Assembly: GCA_945885475.1 (NCBI GenBank)
Contig: CAMCYR010000021.1
Location: forward strand, 1 to 55,589
Direction: 5' to 3'
Origin: Chitinophaga pinensis
GTDB taxonomy: Bacteria > Bacteroidota > Bacteroidia > 2-12-FULL-35-15
DNA: 55,589 bases
The notes below the pieces were generated by a model. That model did not search any database, was not told the DNA's origin, and worked only from the letters and a program-made list of their open reading frames with translations. Of the stretch, positions 17,262 through 25,967 are shown one piece after another. Position 1 is the first letter of the stretch. The number at the start of each line of letters is the position of its first letter. The position numbers and the translations under genes are program-made.

Positions 17262-18050
17262 TTGCCGAATAAACCAACTCATATTAGCATTCTATCTGAT
17301 TCTGTTTCCGTTCCAGCAAATACGGATACACTTCAAACAAACTCGTTGTTTGAAGGACATCTCTTGAACAAAAATGCTGAAAACCCACAGCTGCATTTTA
17401 CTGATTTTGATTTTGGAGTTGCAGCACTTTTATTGCTGGCATTCATTCTCTTTGTTTGGCTTTATGCAGCAAACAGAAAGCGGCTAGATCAGGTTATAAA
17501 GGCATTCTATATCAACCGGTATGCTAATCAGTTGGGGCGCGACGAACTTTCATTAGGTAACAGAGTTTCAATATTTCTGTCTGTTCTATTTGTTATTACA
17601 TTTTCCTTGTTCATTTCACAATCGGCAAATTATTATGGCTTTAATAAAGATGGAAGTGAATTATTGTTTTTTATAAAAACAACGATGGTTGTAAGTCTCG
17701 TTTACGGACTAAAGATGGTAATCGTGAGGTTTTTTGGATACGTGTTTCAGAACCAAAAAGATGCTGGAGAATACGCAATGATGATTTTCCTTTTTTGCAA
17801 CATCCTCGGGCTGTTTTTGCTTCCAATTGTAGTCTGCATGGCATTTGTAAGGGATGTGTCACCATTTGTTTTTATTTACTCAGGGCTTAGCTTATTTGTT
17901 TTTTTGCTGTTTATCAGATTGTTACGCGGAGTGGTAATTGGCTTTAACAGCATAAGAGTTTCCAAATTCTATTTATTTTTGTATCTTTGCTCCCTTGAAA
18001 TATTACCTTTTGTAATAATTATAAAGTTATTTATGCTCAATACAAAATAG
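17262..18050 (+). CDS. DUF4271 membrane protein
   Basis: The 262-residue protein has a hydrophilic N-terminus of about 48 residues and then about six to seven membrane helices (starting near FGVAALLLLAFILFVWLYAANR). It matches the DUF4271 family, of unknown function, which in this phylum often sits next to hemD. The start is uncertain: the frame opens with TTG at 17262, no in-frame ATG occurs before the middle of the gene, and the TTG is 7 bases from the -7 box. A later TTG inside the N-terminal region is possible. It begins a plus-strand run DUF4271-hemD-rnpA-yidD-S41. Confidence 0.75.
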   Translation: MPNKPTHISILSDSVSVPANTDTLQTNSLFEGHLLNKNAENPQLHFTDFDFGVAALLLLAFILFVWLYAANRKRLDQVIKAFYINRYANQLGRDELSLGNRVSIFLSVLFVITFSLFISQSANYYGFNKDGSELLFFIKTTMVVSLVYGLKMVIVRFFGYVFQNQKDAGEYAMMIFLFCNILGLFLLPIVVCMAFVRDVSPFVFIYSGLSLFVFLLFIRLLRGVVIGFNSIRVSKFYLFLYLCSLEILPFVIIIKLFMLNTK

Positions 18051-18103
18051 CTTCTATTTAAAAGTAGTATTTATTTTGTTTGTTCCACTAAAATGCAGCA
18101 AAA

Positions 18104-18853
18104 TTGAAAGTTAAAACATTGCTTGTTTCTCAGCCTAAGCCCGAAGGGGATAAATCGCCATACCTTGATCTTGCAAAAAAATGCAATGTGAAGATTGATT
18201 TTCGTCCTTTTATTCACATAGAAGGTGTTTCAGCCCAAGATTTCAGAAAGGATAAAGTGAATATTGCTGAGCATACAGCTGTAATTATGACCAGTAGAAA
18301 TGCGGTAGATCATTATTTCAGAATGTGCCAGGAAATGAGAGTAACAGTGCCTGAAACCATGAAATATTTTTGTGTTTCGGAATCCACCGCTTTCTATCTT
18401 CAAAAATATGTTTTGTACCGTAAGCGCAAAATTTTTCACGGCAAACAAACCGTTACCGATTTAATGGAAGTGATAAAAAAACATAAGCAGGAAAATTTTT
18501 TACTGCCTTGTTCGGATATTGCCAGAGAAGAGATTGCTGACAAATTGGAAGAAGCAAAAATAAAATTTACGAAAGCGGTTATGTTTCGCACTGTCGCTAG
18601 TGATTTGAGTGACCTTGCGAATGTCAATTACGATATATTGGTCTTTTTTACTCCTGCAGGAATCAAATCTTTATTTAAGAATTTCCCGAAATTTAAACAG
18701 AATAAAACCCGTATTGCTTGTTTCGGTCCTACTACTGCAAAAGCTGTAAAGGAAGCAGGCTTAAATCTGGATATTCACGCACCTAATCCAAAAGCTCCCT
18801 CCATGACAATGGCTTTAGAGCAATATATTATAGCAGCCAACAAGGCAAAATAA
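18104..18853 (+). CDS. hemD: Uroporphyrinogen-III synthase
   Basis: HemD closes hydroxymethylbilane and flips ring D to give uroporphyrinogen III, on the route to haem and sirohaem. The 249-residue protein shows the two-lobed pattern: the first lobe begins KTLLVSQPKPEGDKSP with IMTSRNAVDHYF, the second holds NFLLPCSDIAREEI, and the C-terminus has DILVFFTPAGIKSLF and ACFGPTTAKAVKEAG. The family is weakly conserved, but the order of blocks is clear. The start is TTG at 18104 (TTGAAAGTTAAAACATTGC); the nearby ATG at 18093 is out of frame. The haem supplied here is needed by the cytochromes and SdhC elsewhere in the window. Confidence 0.9.
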   Translation: MKVKTLLVSQPKPEGDKSPYLDLAKKCNVKIDFRPFIHIEGVSAQDFRKDKVNIAEHTAVIMTSRNAVDHYFRMCQEMRVTVPETMKYFCVSESTAFYLQKYVLYRKRKIFHGKQTVTDLMEVIKKHKQENFLLPCSDIAREEIADKLEEAKIKFTKAVMFRTVASDLSDLANVNYDILVFFTPAGIKSLFKNFPKFKQNKTRIACFGPTTAKAVKEAGLNLDIHAPNPKAPSMTMALEQYIIAANKAK

Positions 18854-18947
18854 TAATTCGGATATTTCTTCCGTTTATCAATTCTCATTTACTACCGTCA
18901 TTATTTTGTTGTGATAAAGGTTTTTTAATTTTACTTTTATAGTTGAA

Positions 18948-19328
18948 ATGCAAACATTTTCTAAAAACGAACGTTTATGCAGTAAGATTTTAATAGATCG
19001 TCTGATGGCAAATGGTAAACCATTTAATCATTCGCCATTCCGGATCAGCTGGATTCCAATTGCAGAAAGTTCGGCTCCAGTAAAAGTGGTGATTAGTGTG
19101 CCGAAGCGTTCTTTTAAAAAAGCGGTAGACAGAAACCGTTTAAAAAGGCAAATTCGGGAAGCGTACCGTAAAGAAAAACATAATATTTATGCAGTTTTAG
19201 GTGATAAAAAAATTTTACTGATCCTGATCTATACAGCCAAAACTAAATTGGAATATGCTGAGATCAAACAGAAATTAATTGAAGCCTTGAGCCGCTTAAA
19301 TAATACACTGATCAGTAATTTGAAATGA
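18948..19328 (+). CDS. rnpA: Ribonuclease P protein component
   Basis: RnpA is the protein subunit that helps the RNase P RNA cut the 5' leader from pre-tRNAs. The 126-residue protein has the RNA-binding signature [22 protein letters not shown] (about 63-84) and the basic helix-rich C-terminus. The length is usual. The last bases overlap the ATG of yidD (ATGA), so the pair is translationally coupled, as in most bacteria. rpmH, the common upstream partner, is absent here; hemD is upstream instead. Confidence 0.95.
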   Translation: MQTFSKNERLCSKILIDRLMANGKPFNHSPFRISWIPIAESSAPVKVVISVPKRSFKKAVDRNRLKRQIREAYRKEKHNIYAVLGDKKILLILIYTAKTKLEYAEIKQKLIEALSRLNNTLISNLK

Positions 19329-19555
19329 AGTGGATAAGCATACTTTTTAGTTATTTGTTTATTGGTGTGATCAAGTTCTATCAATATACGGTTTCGCCTT
19401 TGTTAGGTCCAGCATGTAGATTTCAACCCTCTTGTTCCCAATATGGAATAGAAGCATTTAAAAAACATGGTTTTTTGAAAGGATTTGTGTTAACGTCAAA
19501 ACGGATTTCTAGATGCCATCCATGGGGTGGACATGGGCATGATCCGGTGCCTTAA
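19325..19555 (+). CDS. yidD: Membrane protein insertion efficiency factor YidD
   Basis: YidD is a small membrane-associated protein that helps YidC insert inner-membrane proteins. The 76-residue protein has an N-terminal amphipathic/hydrophobic segment and the family signature [22 protein letters not shown] (about 32-53), ending in [13 protein letters not shown]. The start overlaps rnpA by four bases (ATGA). yidC is not in the window. Confidence 0.95.
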   Translation: MKWISILFSYLFIGVIKFYQYTVSPLLGPACRFQPSCSQYGIEAFKKHGFLKGFVLTSKRISRCHPWGGHGHDPVP

Positions 19556-19620
19556 GTTAGTAGCTCGGGATGAACGAAAAAAAAGTAGTGGAAAGGAATT
19601 ATAGATAATAAACAACAAAT

Positions 19621-21351
19621 ATGATGAAAGCATTCATTAAAAAATTCAAATTAGTATTCATTGCGATAACAATTGCCGGATACGGGCTAATTTCATACAG
19701 CTTCGTAGATAACTATTTCGAGGTATCCAAGAACCTCGATATTTTTGCAACACTGTTTCGTGAATTGAATATTTATTATGTTGATGAAACCAATCCGGGT
19801 GACCTAATGAAAAAAGGTATCGATGATATGCTCGAGTCCTTAGATCCGTACACAAATTTTATCCCTGAATCTGAAATTGAAGATTATCGTTACATGACCA
19901 CCGGGCAGTATGGTGGAATTGGAGCGCTGGTTCGCCAGATTGGTGATTACGTTGTAATTTCTGAGCCTTATGAAGGTTTTCCCGCGCAAAAAGCTGATTT
20001 GAGAGCGGGAGATAAGATTCTTAAAGTAAATGATATTGATGTAAAAGGTAAAAAAACGGATGATATCAGCAAGTATTTGAAAGGTCAAGCAAGTACCAGT
20101 ATTAAGATCCTGATAGAAAGAGAAGGGGAATCCAAACCGATCGAAAAAATAATTAACCGTGAAGAGATTAAAATAAAAAGTGTTCCCTATTCCGGCATGA
20201 TTTCTAAAAATGTAGGATATATAAAACTCACAGGATTTACCGAGAGTGCTGCCGCAGAAGTAAAAGCAGCCTTGTTAGATTTGAAAAAAGATCCCGATCT
20301 GAAATCGTTGGTACTCGACCTTAGGGGCAATCCCGGTGGGCTATTAAAAGAAGCGATCGATATCGTGAATCTGTTTGAGGAAAAAGGTACCGAGATCGTG
20401 AGTACACGCGGTAAAGTAAAAGACTGGGATAAAGTTTATAAAGGCACAAGTTCTCCGATTGATCTAACGCTACCGATTGTGGTTTTGGTTGATAGAGGTT
20501 CTGCTTCTGCTTCAGAAATTGTTTCGGGATCTTTACAGGATCTTGATAGAGGTGTTGTGATTGGGCAACGTTCCTATGGAAAAGGATTGGTGCAGCAAAC
20601 CCGTCCTTTGAGTTATAATGCGCAGTTGAAAGTTACTGTTGCAAAATATTATACACCAAGTGGAAGATGTATTCAGGCCTTGGATTATTCCCACCGCAAC
20701 GAAGATGGAAGTGTAGATAAAGTAGCAGATTCGTTGATTACCGCTTTTAAAACAAAAAATGGAAGAATTGTTTATGATGGTGGAGGAGTTGCTCCTGACC
20801 TGACAGTTGAGCCACAAAAATTCAGCAGTATTTTAGGTAGTCTGGTTACAAAAAATCTGATCTTTGATTATGCAACCACCTACCGTATTGCCCATGCAAC
20901 TATACTGCCTGCAAAAGATTTTAAATTAAGTGACGCGGAGTACGATGCGTTTGTTGCGTTTTTAAGCAACAAAGAATATGATTATACAACAAAAACTGAA
21001 CAGGCCTTGGAAGATTTTCAAAACGATGCGAAAGCAGATAAGTCAATTGACCTTATCGGAGCGGATATTGAAGCACTTAAAAGTAAAATTACGCACAATA
21101 AAAAGGATGATCTTGCGAAATATAAACCTGAAATCAAGCAGTTTTTAGAAGAAGAGATCGCCTCCCGTTATTATTTTCAGGATGGTCGCCTAGAAGCATC
21201 CTTAAAAGATGACAAAGAGATCGCTGAAGCTTTTGTTTTATTGAATGATACAGAGAAATATACAAAGATACTTACAACACCTGGAGTAATTGATAAGGCG
21301 CATTCGAGCCCCGATAAATCAAAAGAACCTAAAAAAGGGAAAGAAAACTAA
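19621..21351 (+). CDS. C-terminal processing peptidase (S41 family) with PDZ domain
   Basis: This serine protease removes or degrades the C-terminal ends of periplasmic proteins. The 576-residue protein has an N-terminal membrane anchor (about 10-30), a PDZ domain (about 97-170, with GQYGGIGALVRQIGD and PAQKADLRAGDKILKVND) and the S41 core. The catalytic Ser is in DRGSASASEIVSG (291-303) and the catalytic Lys in RSYGKGLVQ (Lys321). A long hydrophilic tail of about 150 residues, rich in Lys and Asp, follows. The start codon is ATG, with a second ATG directly behind it. It follows the hemD-rnpA-yidD genes, with a 65-base gap that may hold its own signals. Confidence 0.93.
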   Translation: MMKAFIKKFKLVFIAITIAGYGLISYSFVDNYFEVSKNLDIFATLFRELNIYYVDETNPGDLMKKGIDDMLESLDPYTNFIPESEIEDYRYMTTGQYGGIGALVRQIGDYVVISEPYEGFPAQKADLRAGDKILKVNDIDVKGKKTDDISKYLKGQASTSIKILIEREGESKPIEKIINREEIKIKSVPYSGMISKNVGYIKLTGFTESAAAEVKAALLDLKKDPDLKSLVLDLRGNPGGLLKEAIDIVNLFEEKGTEIVSTRGKVKDWDKVYKGTSSPIDLTLPIVVLVDRGSASASEIVSGSLQDLDRGVVIGQRSYGKGLVQQTRPLSYNAQLKVTVAKYYTPSGRCIQALDYSHRNEDGSVDKVADSLITAFKTKNGRIVYDGGGVAPDLTVEPQKFSSILGSLVTKNLIFDYATTYRIAHATILPAKDFKLSDAEYDAFVAFLSNKEYDYTTKTEQALEDFQNDAKADKSIDLIGADIEALKSKITHNKKDDLAKYKPEIKQFLEEEIASRYYFQDGRLEASLKDDKEIAEAFVLLNDTEKYTKILTTPGVIDKAHSSPDKSKEPKKGKEN

Positions 21352-21459
21352 TACAGTATAATTTTGCTGAAAAGATATCTGCTAAAACGGCTGTCTTTTT
21401 TTTAGTCATTTTTACGTTTTTAATGCAATTTATTTGCAACATTTGCGTTGCAATTAACT

Positions 21460-23031
21460 ATGAGGAAATCTCTACTCTCCGAAAAGCACCATACATACGT
21501 TTATATTTTCGCACTCATCCTGCTGGTGATAGGAATGCCGCTATCAAAATTTTTAATGAGTCTCTCTCAGATTATTTTAGTTTGCAATTGGATATTGGAA
21601 GGTGGATTGAAAGGCAAGATGATTGCATTTAAGAACAATAAAGCGGCACTCCTTCTTAGTTCGCTTATTTTAGTTCATTTCATTGGCTTACTTTATACAT
21701 CAGATTTTGATTATGCTTTTAAGGATATCCGAATAAAAGCTCCATTGCTTATTTTACCGCTTATTTTCTCCACATCAAAAGTGTTATCAGAAAAGGCGAT
21801 CAATGCGATACTCCGGTTTTTTGTCGCTGCGATACTAATTGGTACAGTCATAAGTACGCTCATTTTAACCGGGATCATTCATCGCGAATTGTTAGATATC
21901 AGAAGTGTGTCAGTATTTATTTCTCACATCCGTTTTGCCCTACTAATTTGTATTGCTGTTTTTATATCTAGTTATTTCTTCTATCGAGCACATGATCCGC
22001 TTCCAAAATTAGTATGGGTAGGTATTGCTTTTTGGTTGATTTACTTTTTGATATTAACAGAATTAATGACCGGACTTGCGGCACTTTGTTTTGCTGTTAT
22101 TGTTCTATCTGGATATGCTATTTTCAGATCAAAAATAAAATGGATAAAATATTCAGGAGTAGTAGTTGTTTCTTTGATTGGAATTTCTATTTTTTATTTA
22201 TCCATACAGATCAGTAAAGGAATCTCATCTCCTGAAAAAATCGATTTTTCCAAATTGGAAGATACTACTGCTCATGGTAACCGATATCAGCATGCTTTAG
22301 ATAGCAAGCTGACCGAGAACGGACATTATATATGGATCTACTTTTGTAATCAAGAGCTTGAAGAGGTTTGGAATAAAAGGAGTGCGATAAGGCTTAATGA
22401 AAAAGATCTGAAGGGAAATAATATTTATTTTACATTGGTTCGTTTTCTTGCTTCCAAGGGATTAAGAAAAGATGCTGATGCTTTAAATTCACTTTCGGAA
22501 GAAGAAATAAAAGCGATCGAGAAAGGAGTTGTAAATGTCAATTATCAAGATATTGCGAGTTTGGAAGGACGGTTACATGAAATTGCATGGGAATTAGATG
22601 TCTATAAAAATACAGGTGATCCAAACGGGCATTCAATTACACAACGGTTTGAATTCTGGAAAACAGCACTGGCAATCATCAGAGACAATCCTCTTTTTGG
22701 GGTCGGTACCGGGGATATTCAAAATGCATTCGATCTGCAATATGAAAAAATGAATTCTCCCTTATCTAAAGAGTCTAGGTTACGCGCTCACAATCAATAT
22801 TTGTCTATTACTGTAGCATTTGGAATTGTTGGATTAGTCTGGTTTTTAATCACACTTTTTTATCCGATGTTTTTGTGTGAGAAAAGTAAAAGCTATTTAT
22901 ACGTTAGCTTTCTTTTGATTGCTATTGTTTCCTTTTTAACGGAAGATACGCTCGAAACGCAGGCTGGAGTTACTTTTTATGCATTCTTTAATTCATTCCT
23001 GCTGTTTATTTATTCCCCTAAAAAAAATTAG
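21460..23031 (+). CDS. O-antigen ligase/polymerase-like membrane protein
   Basis: The 523-residue protein has about ten to twelve membrane helices and a large non-membrane loop (about 260-400). A Wzy_C-type block follows with QRFEFWKTALAIIRDNPLFGVG and RAHNQYLSITVAFGIVGL. This is the pattern of enzymes that ligate or polymerise surface glycans at the periplasmic face, using undecaprenyl-linked substrate. I use the ATG at 21460; a TTG at 21448 is possible but less likely. The stop overlaps the end of the opposing glycosyltransferase gene by four bases. The glycosyltransferases at 23028-24806 are probable functional partners. Confidence 0.85.
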   Translation: MRKSLLSEKHHTYVYIFALILLVIGMPLSKFLMSLSQIILVCNWILEGGLKGKMIAFKNNKAALLLSSLILVHFIGLLYTSDFDYAFKDIRIKAPLLILPLIFSTSKVLSEKAINAILRFFVAAILIGTVISTLILTGIIHRELLDIRSVSVFISHIRFALLICIAVFISSYFFYRAHDPLPKLVWVGIAFWLIYFLILTELMTGLAALCFAVIVLSGYAIFRSKIKWIKYSGVVVVSLIGISIFYLSIQISKGISSPEKIDFSKLEDTTAHGNRYQHALDSKLTENGHYIWIYFCNQELEEVWNKRSAIRLNEKDLKGNNIYFTLVRFLASKGLRKDADALNSLSEEEIKAIEKGVVNVNYQDIASLEGRLHEIAWELDVYKNTGDPNGHSITQRFEFWKTALAIIRDNPLFGVGTGDIQNAFDLQYEKMNSPLSKESRLRAHNQYLSITVAFGIVGLVWFLITLFYPMFLCEKSKSYLYVSFLLIAIVSFLTEDTLETQAGVTFYAFFNSFLLFIYSPKKN

Positions 23032-24050
23032 CTTTTATTTAATATCAAGGAAGCAACCTGAAGAGGCAGAACGTCATTGATGCAATGGCAAGTTTGTGGT
23101 GACTTTTTACAATCGAAGCAGGATCTATTAACACAAACAAATTGTGCATTTTTACCAATAGGCTGCCATCTTCCGGGGTGCATCGGTCTGATAGGAGGAT
23201 AAATACCAATGGCTCCAATACCGTAGGCAGCAGCAATATGAAGCGGTCCCGTACTAGCAGCAACTAAATAATCCGCTTTGCTGATGAACAGAATGAATTC
23301 GTTCAGTGAAAATTTTCCGGTAACATCTTGTACATACGCCGGCAAGCTTCTCATCCATTCGAGAAGTAGTATTTTTTCTTTATCAGTACCGCTGATGAAT
23401 ACGTTATACTTTTCCTCGGGTAGTAATTCAATTAACTTTTTATAATTTTCTAGGCTCCACTCACGAGCACTTGCATTTGATTTTGGATGCAGGATCACAT
23501 TGATCTTTGCAGGATTTATGAGTACCGTACTATTGCTTTCTGTAGATGGAATTTTTGTAAATCCAGTGAATTCAGAAAGTTCCTTCAGGGATGGTAAAGC
23601 ATGTATTCCCAATGGCTCTAGTAGTTTACAATTTAATTGTGACTCATGCAATTCGGAGTTTTTTCTACTTAAGCGGACAAATGAATTTACTTTTCCCCAA
23701 TGAAATAAGCGATTTGTTGTTCCGATTCTAATTTGAATTCCCGCTTTTTTTGCCAATACAGCCAACTTTTTATTAGGGAAAATATGCAGGAAAACATCTG
23801 CATTCAACTTTTTTAATTCTTGAGTAGCAGTTGTGTCATCCATTTTTAAGAGGACGTCCGCATTGATAAATTCATCAACGAATTCACAGCATTTAATGAT
23901 GTCTTCCGTATAAGTTCGTCCAAGGAAAATAATTTTTGCCTTTGGATATTTTTGTTTGATGATGCCGCACAAAGGCAATGTAAGCATAACATCTCCGATG
24001 GCATCCGTGCGGCTGATGATGATCCCTTGTATGTTGTTTTTTAGAGGCAT
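23028..24050 (-). CDS. Glycosyltransferase family 9 (heptosyltransferase-like)
   Basis: The 340-residue GT-B enzyme resembles ADP-heptose:LPS heptosyltransferases. It opens with GIIISRTDAIGDVMLTLPLCGIIKQ and has HPKSNASAREWSLENYKKLI (about 192-211) and the ASTGPLHIAAAYGIGAIGIYPP block with the usual Ser-Thr-Gly-Pro-His signature for sugar-nucleotide binding (about 266-287). It has no signal peptide. It starts one base after the stop of the GT2 gene on the same strand, so the two are one operon, likely for lipid-linked sugar or LPS core assembly. The exact donor and acceptor cannot be read. Confidence 0.85.
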   Translation of the reverse strand: MPLKNNIQGIIISRTDAIGDVMLTLPLCGIIKQKYPKAKIIFLGRTYTEDIIKCCEFVDEFINADVLLKMDDTTATQELKKLNADVFLHIFPNKKLAVLAKKAGIQIRIGTTNRLFHWGKVNSFVRLSRKNSELHESQLNCKLLEPLGIHALPSLKELSEFTGFTKIPSTESNSTVLINPAKINVILHPKSNASAREWSLENYKKLIELLPEEKYNVFISGTDKEKILLLEWMRSLPAYVQDVTGKFSLNEFILFISKADYLVAASTGPLHIAAAYGIGAIGIYPPIRPMHPGRWQPIGKNAQFVCVNRSCFDCKKSPQTCHCINDVLPLQVASLILNKS

Positions 24051-24806
24051 TTATTTTGTTGCAGAATAATGATCACGCAATTTTTTGTATTTGAGGTAGG
24101 TTGCATACGCAGAAATGCGGCAAACAATATACCCTGCTTTCCCATCTAAAAAACCTAAGTTTATAAAATAATCGCGAATGAATTTTACTGCCGGACTGAT
24201 TATTAGCTTAATGATGGAAGCGCTTTGGCCTTTATCAAATAATTCCTTAGCTGCAATATCTGTAAATTTTTGAGCCTGCACATAATGCTGTTCCATTGAA
24301 TAGTAGCTGTAATGCAAACAATCACCCTTTAATAAAATCGCATTCTGCTTTGAATTGATAGCCAGTTTTTCGTGAATAATACCTTCCCATTTGCTAATTC
24401 TTCTATCGAAGATCCTGATTTTTGTATCGGGATACCATCCGCAATGCTTAATCCAGTGGCCACAGTAGTTCGTTAGGCGATGAAATTTATAAATCTTTAA
24501 TTCGTTCGCTTCCTTTGCCTTTAGAATAGATTTTCTCAATTCTTCTGATAATGCTTCATCAGCATCCAGAGATAAAATCCAATCGTTTTTGGCTTGTGAG
24601 TTTGCAAAATTCTTTGTGTCCGAATAACCTTCCCACTTTCGGGAGATAAAATTTATATCGTATTTTTTGCAAATACTTTCAGTTGCATCAGAAGAAAAGG
24701 AATCCACAATCACCACATCGTCAGCAATTCCCTGAATAGAATCAAGGCAGCGACCAATGTTTTTTTCTTCATTAAACGTTATAATGACAACGGATAGTTG
24801 TGGCAT
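24051..24806 (-). CDS. Glycosyltransferase family 2 (WaaE/KdtX-like)
   Basis: The 251-residue GT-A enzyme has the opening SVVIITFNEEKNIGRCLDSI, followed by DDVVIVDSFSSDATESI and the metal-binding LSLDADEALSEEL block (Asp-x-Asp at about 95-97). This subgroup includes beta-glycosyltransferases that add glucose to inner-core LPS. It is the first gene of a two-gene minus-strand operon with the GT9 enzyme. The promoter region (24807-24841) was inspected; only a degenerate match (CAAATTAA on the plus strand) was seen. It diverges from meaB, with a long inverted repeat between. Confidence 0.85.
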   Translation of the reverse strand: MPQLSVVIITFNEEKNIGRCLDSIQGIADDVVIVDSFSSDATESICKKYDINFISRKWEGYSDTKNFANSQAKNDWILSLDADEALSEELRKSILKAKEANELKIYKFHRLTNYCGHWIKHCGWYPDTKIRIFDRRISKWEGIIHEKLAINSKQNAILLKGDCLHYSYYSMEQHYVQAQKFTDIAAKELFDKGQSASIIKLIISPAVKFIRDYFINLGFLDGKAGYIVCRISAYATYLKYKKLRDHYSATK

Positions 24807-24841
24807 TTTTGTGTTGTTTAGATGTGCAAATTAACATAATT

Positions 24842-24973
24842 TTAACCACATAGGGACATAGAAAGGGAAGGATAGTATAGAAAAATAATTTTTTATTCAT
24901 AGAGCTATGCCTGCATTTTATAACAGCTATGTAGAGCGCAGCGCCTTTTAAATCTATGTCTCTATGTGGTTAA
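24842..24973. repeat. Long inverted repeat between a glycosyltransferase gene and meaB
   Basis: The arms TTAACCACATAGGGACATAGA (24842-24862) and its near-perfect complement at 24953-24973 differ at one position. About 90 bases lie between, with an inner short palindrome CATAGAGCTATG. The right arm ends 17 bases before the -7 box of meaB. Confidence 0.85.
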
Positions 24974-24990
24974 TTTTTCACATTTTGTAT

Positions 24991-24998
24991 TATCTTTG
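24991..24998 (+). promoter_or_regulatory. -7 box for meaB
   Basis: TATCTTTG matches TAnnTTTG exactly and ends 6 bases before the in-frame ATG at 25005. This placement predicts a start of transcription at or next to the ATG. No TTG occurs at 17-23 bases upstream. Confidence 0.5.
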
Positions 24999-25004
24999 CT
25001 ATGA

Positions 25005-25910
25005 ATGTCAACTACTAAAACACTCATAAAACAATTACAGCAAGGCGACCAAAAAGCGCTGGCTCGTTGTATTACTGTAGTTGAGAATGAGTTGAATGGA
25101 TATGAAGAAATTCTAACAACTTTAAAATTCAATCAAGCTATTCCCGTTGTGGGTGTTACCGGACCTCCGGGAGCCGGGAAAAGTACTTTGATCAATGCAC
25201 TCATCAAAAAATTAACAGATGAAAATAAATCGGTTGGAGTGATTGCAATCGATCCAACCTCTCCCTTTAATTTCGGATCCTTGTTGGGCGACAGATTGCG
25301 TATGTCGGAACATTTTAATAATGAAAAAGTCTTTATCCGCTCATTGGCCACAAGAGGTTCATTAGGTGGTTTAGCTGCAAAAATAATTGAGATAGTAGAT
25401 GTTATGCGTGCGTCTTCGTTTGATTATATTATTGTTGAAACGGTTGGTGTCGGACAAAGTGAAGTAGAAGTGGTTGGCTTAGCAGATACAACAGTGTTGG
25501 TCCTTGTTCCTGAATCGGGTGATGATGTGCAAGCAATAAAATCGGGGATCATGGAAATTGCGGATATTTTTGTAGTGAACAAATCGGATAGAGACGGAGC
25601 GAATACATTTATTAAAAATATTGTTCAGATGGTGCATTCCAAGGAAGCAACTGCTTGGAATATTCCTGTAATAAAAGCGATTGCTACAAAAGGAGAAGGT
25701 GTAGAGGAGTTGATCGAGACGATTGACAAGCATAATAAGGTAGGAGTAAATACAAAACGTTCTTATCTTTTTGCAGAAAAAGCATATCGATTGATTCAGA
25801 ATAAAAAGATGACGGGTGTATCAAAGAGTGATCTTAAAGATCGGATTGAAGAAGCATTAAAGAATAAAGATTTTAATCTGTATACCTTTGTGAAGAACAT
25901 GGAATGCTAA
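25005..25910 (+). CDS. meaB: MeaB/ArgK-type G3E GTPase (methylmalonyl-CoA mutase chaperone)
   Basis: MeaB binds methylmalonyl-CoA mutase and uses GTP to gate loading and exchange of its cobalamin cofactor. The 301-residue protein has the P-loop GPPGAGKSTLI (about 52-62), the switch regions with AIDPTSPFNFGSLLGDRLRM, ETVGVGQSEVEV and the NKSD specificity motif near 192. The mutase genes are not in the window, so the link to propionate or methylmalonyl metabolism rests on family knowledge. The ATG at 25005 is in frame; an ATG at 25001 is not. It converges on murF-alr (58 bases between stops). Confidence 0.9.
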   Translation: MSTTKTLIKQLQQGDQKALARCITVVENELNGYEEILTTLKFNQAIPVVGVTGPPGAGKSTLINALIKKLTDENKSVGVIAIDPTSPFNFGSLLGDRLRMSEHFNNEKVFIRSLATRGSLGGLAAKIIEIVDVMRASSFDYIIVETVGVGQSEVEVVGLADTTVLVLVPESGDDVQAIKSGIMEIADIFVVNKSDRDGANTFIKNIVQMVHSKEATAWNIPVIKAIATKGEGVEELIETIDKHNKVGVNTKRSYLFAEKAYRLIQNKKMTGVSKSDLKDRIEEALKNKDFNLYTFVKNMEC

Positions 25911-25967
25911 GTTGCAGTCCGACAAATAAAGGAGATTGCTCCCTGCCTCACATAGACGGTCAATCGA

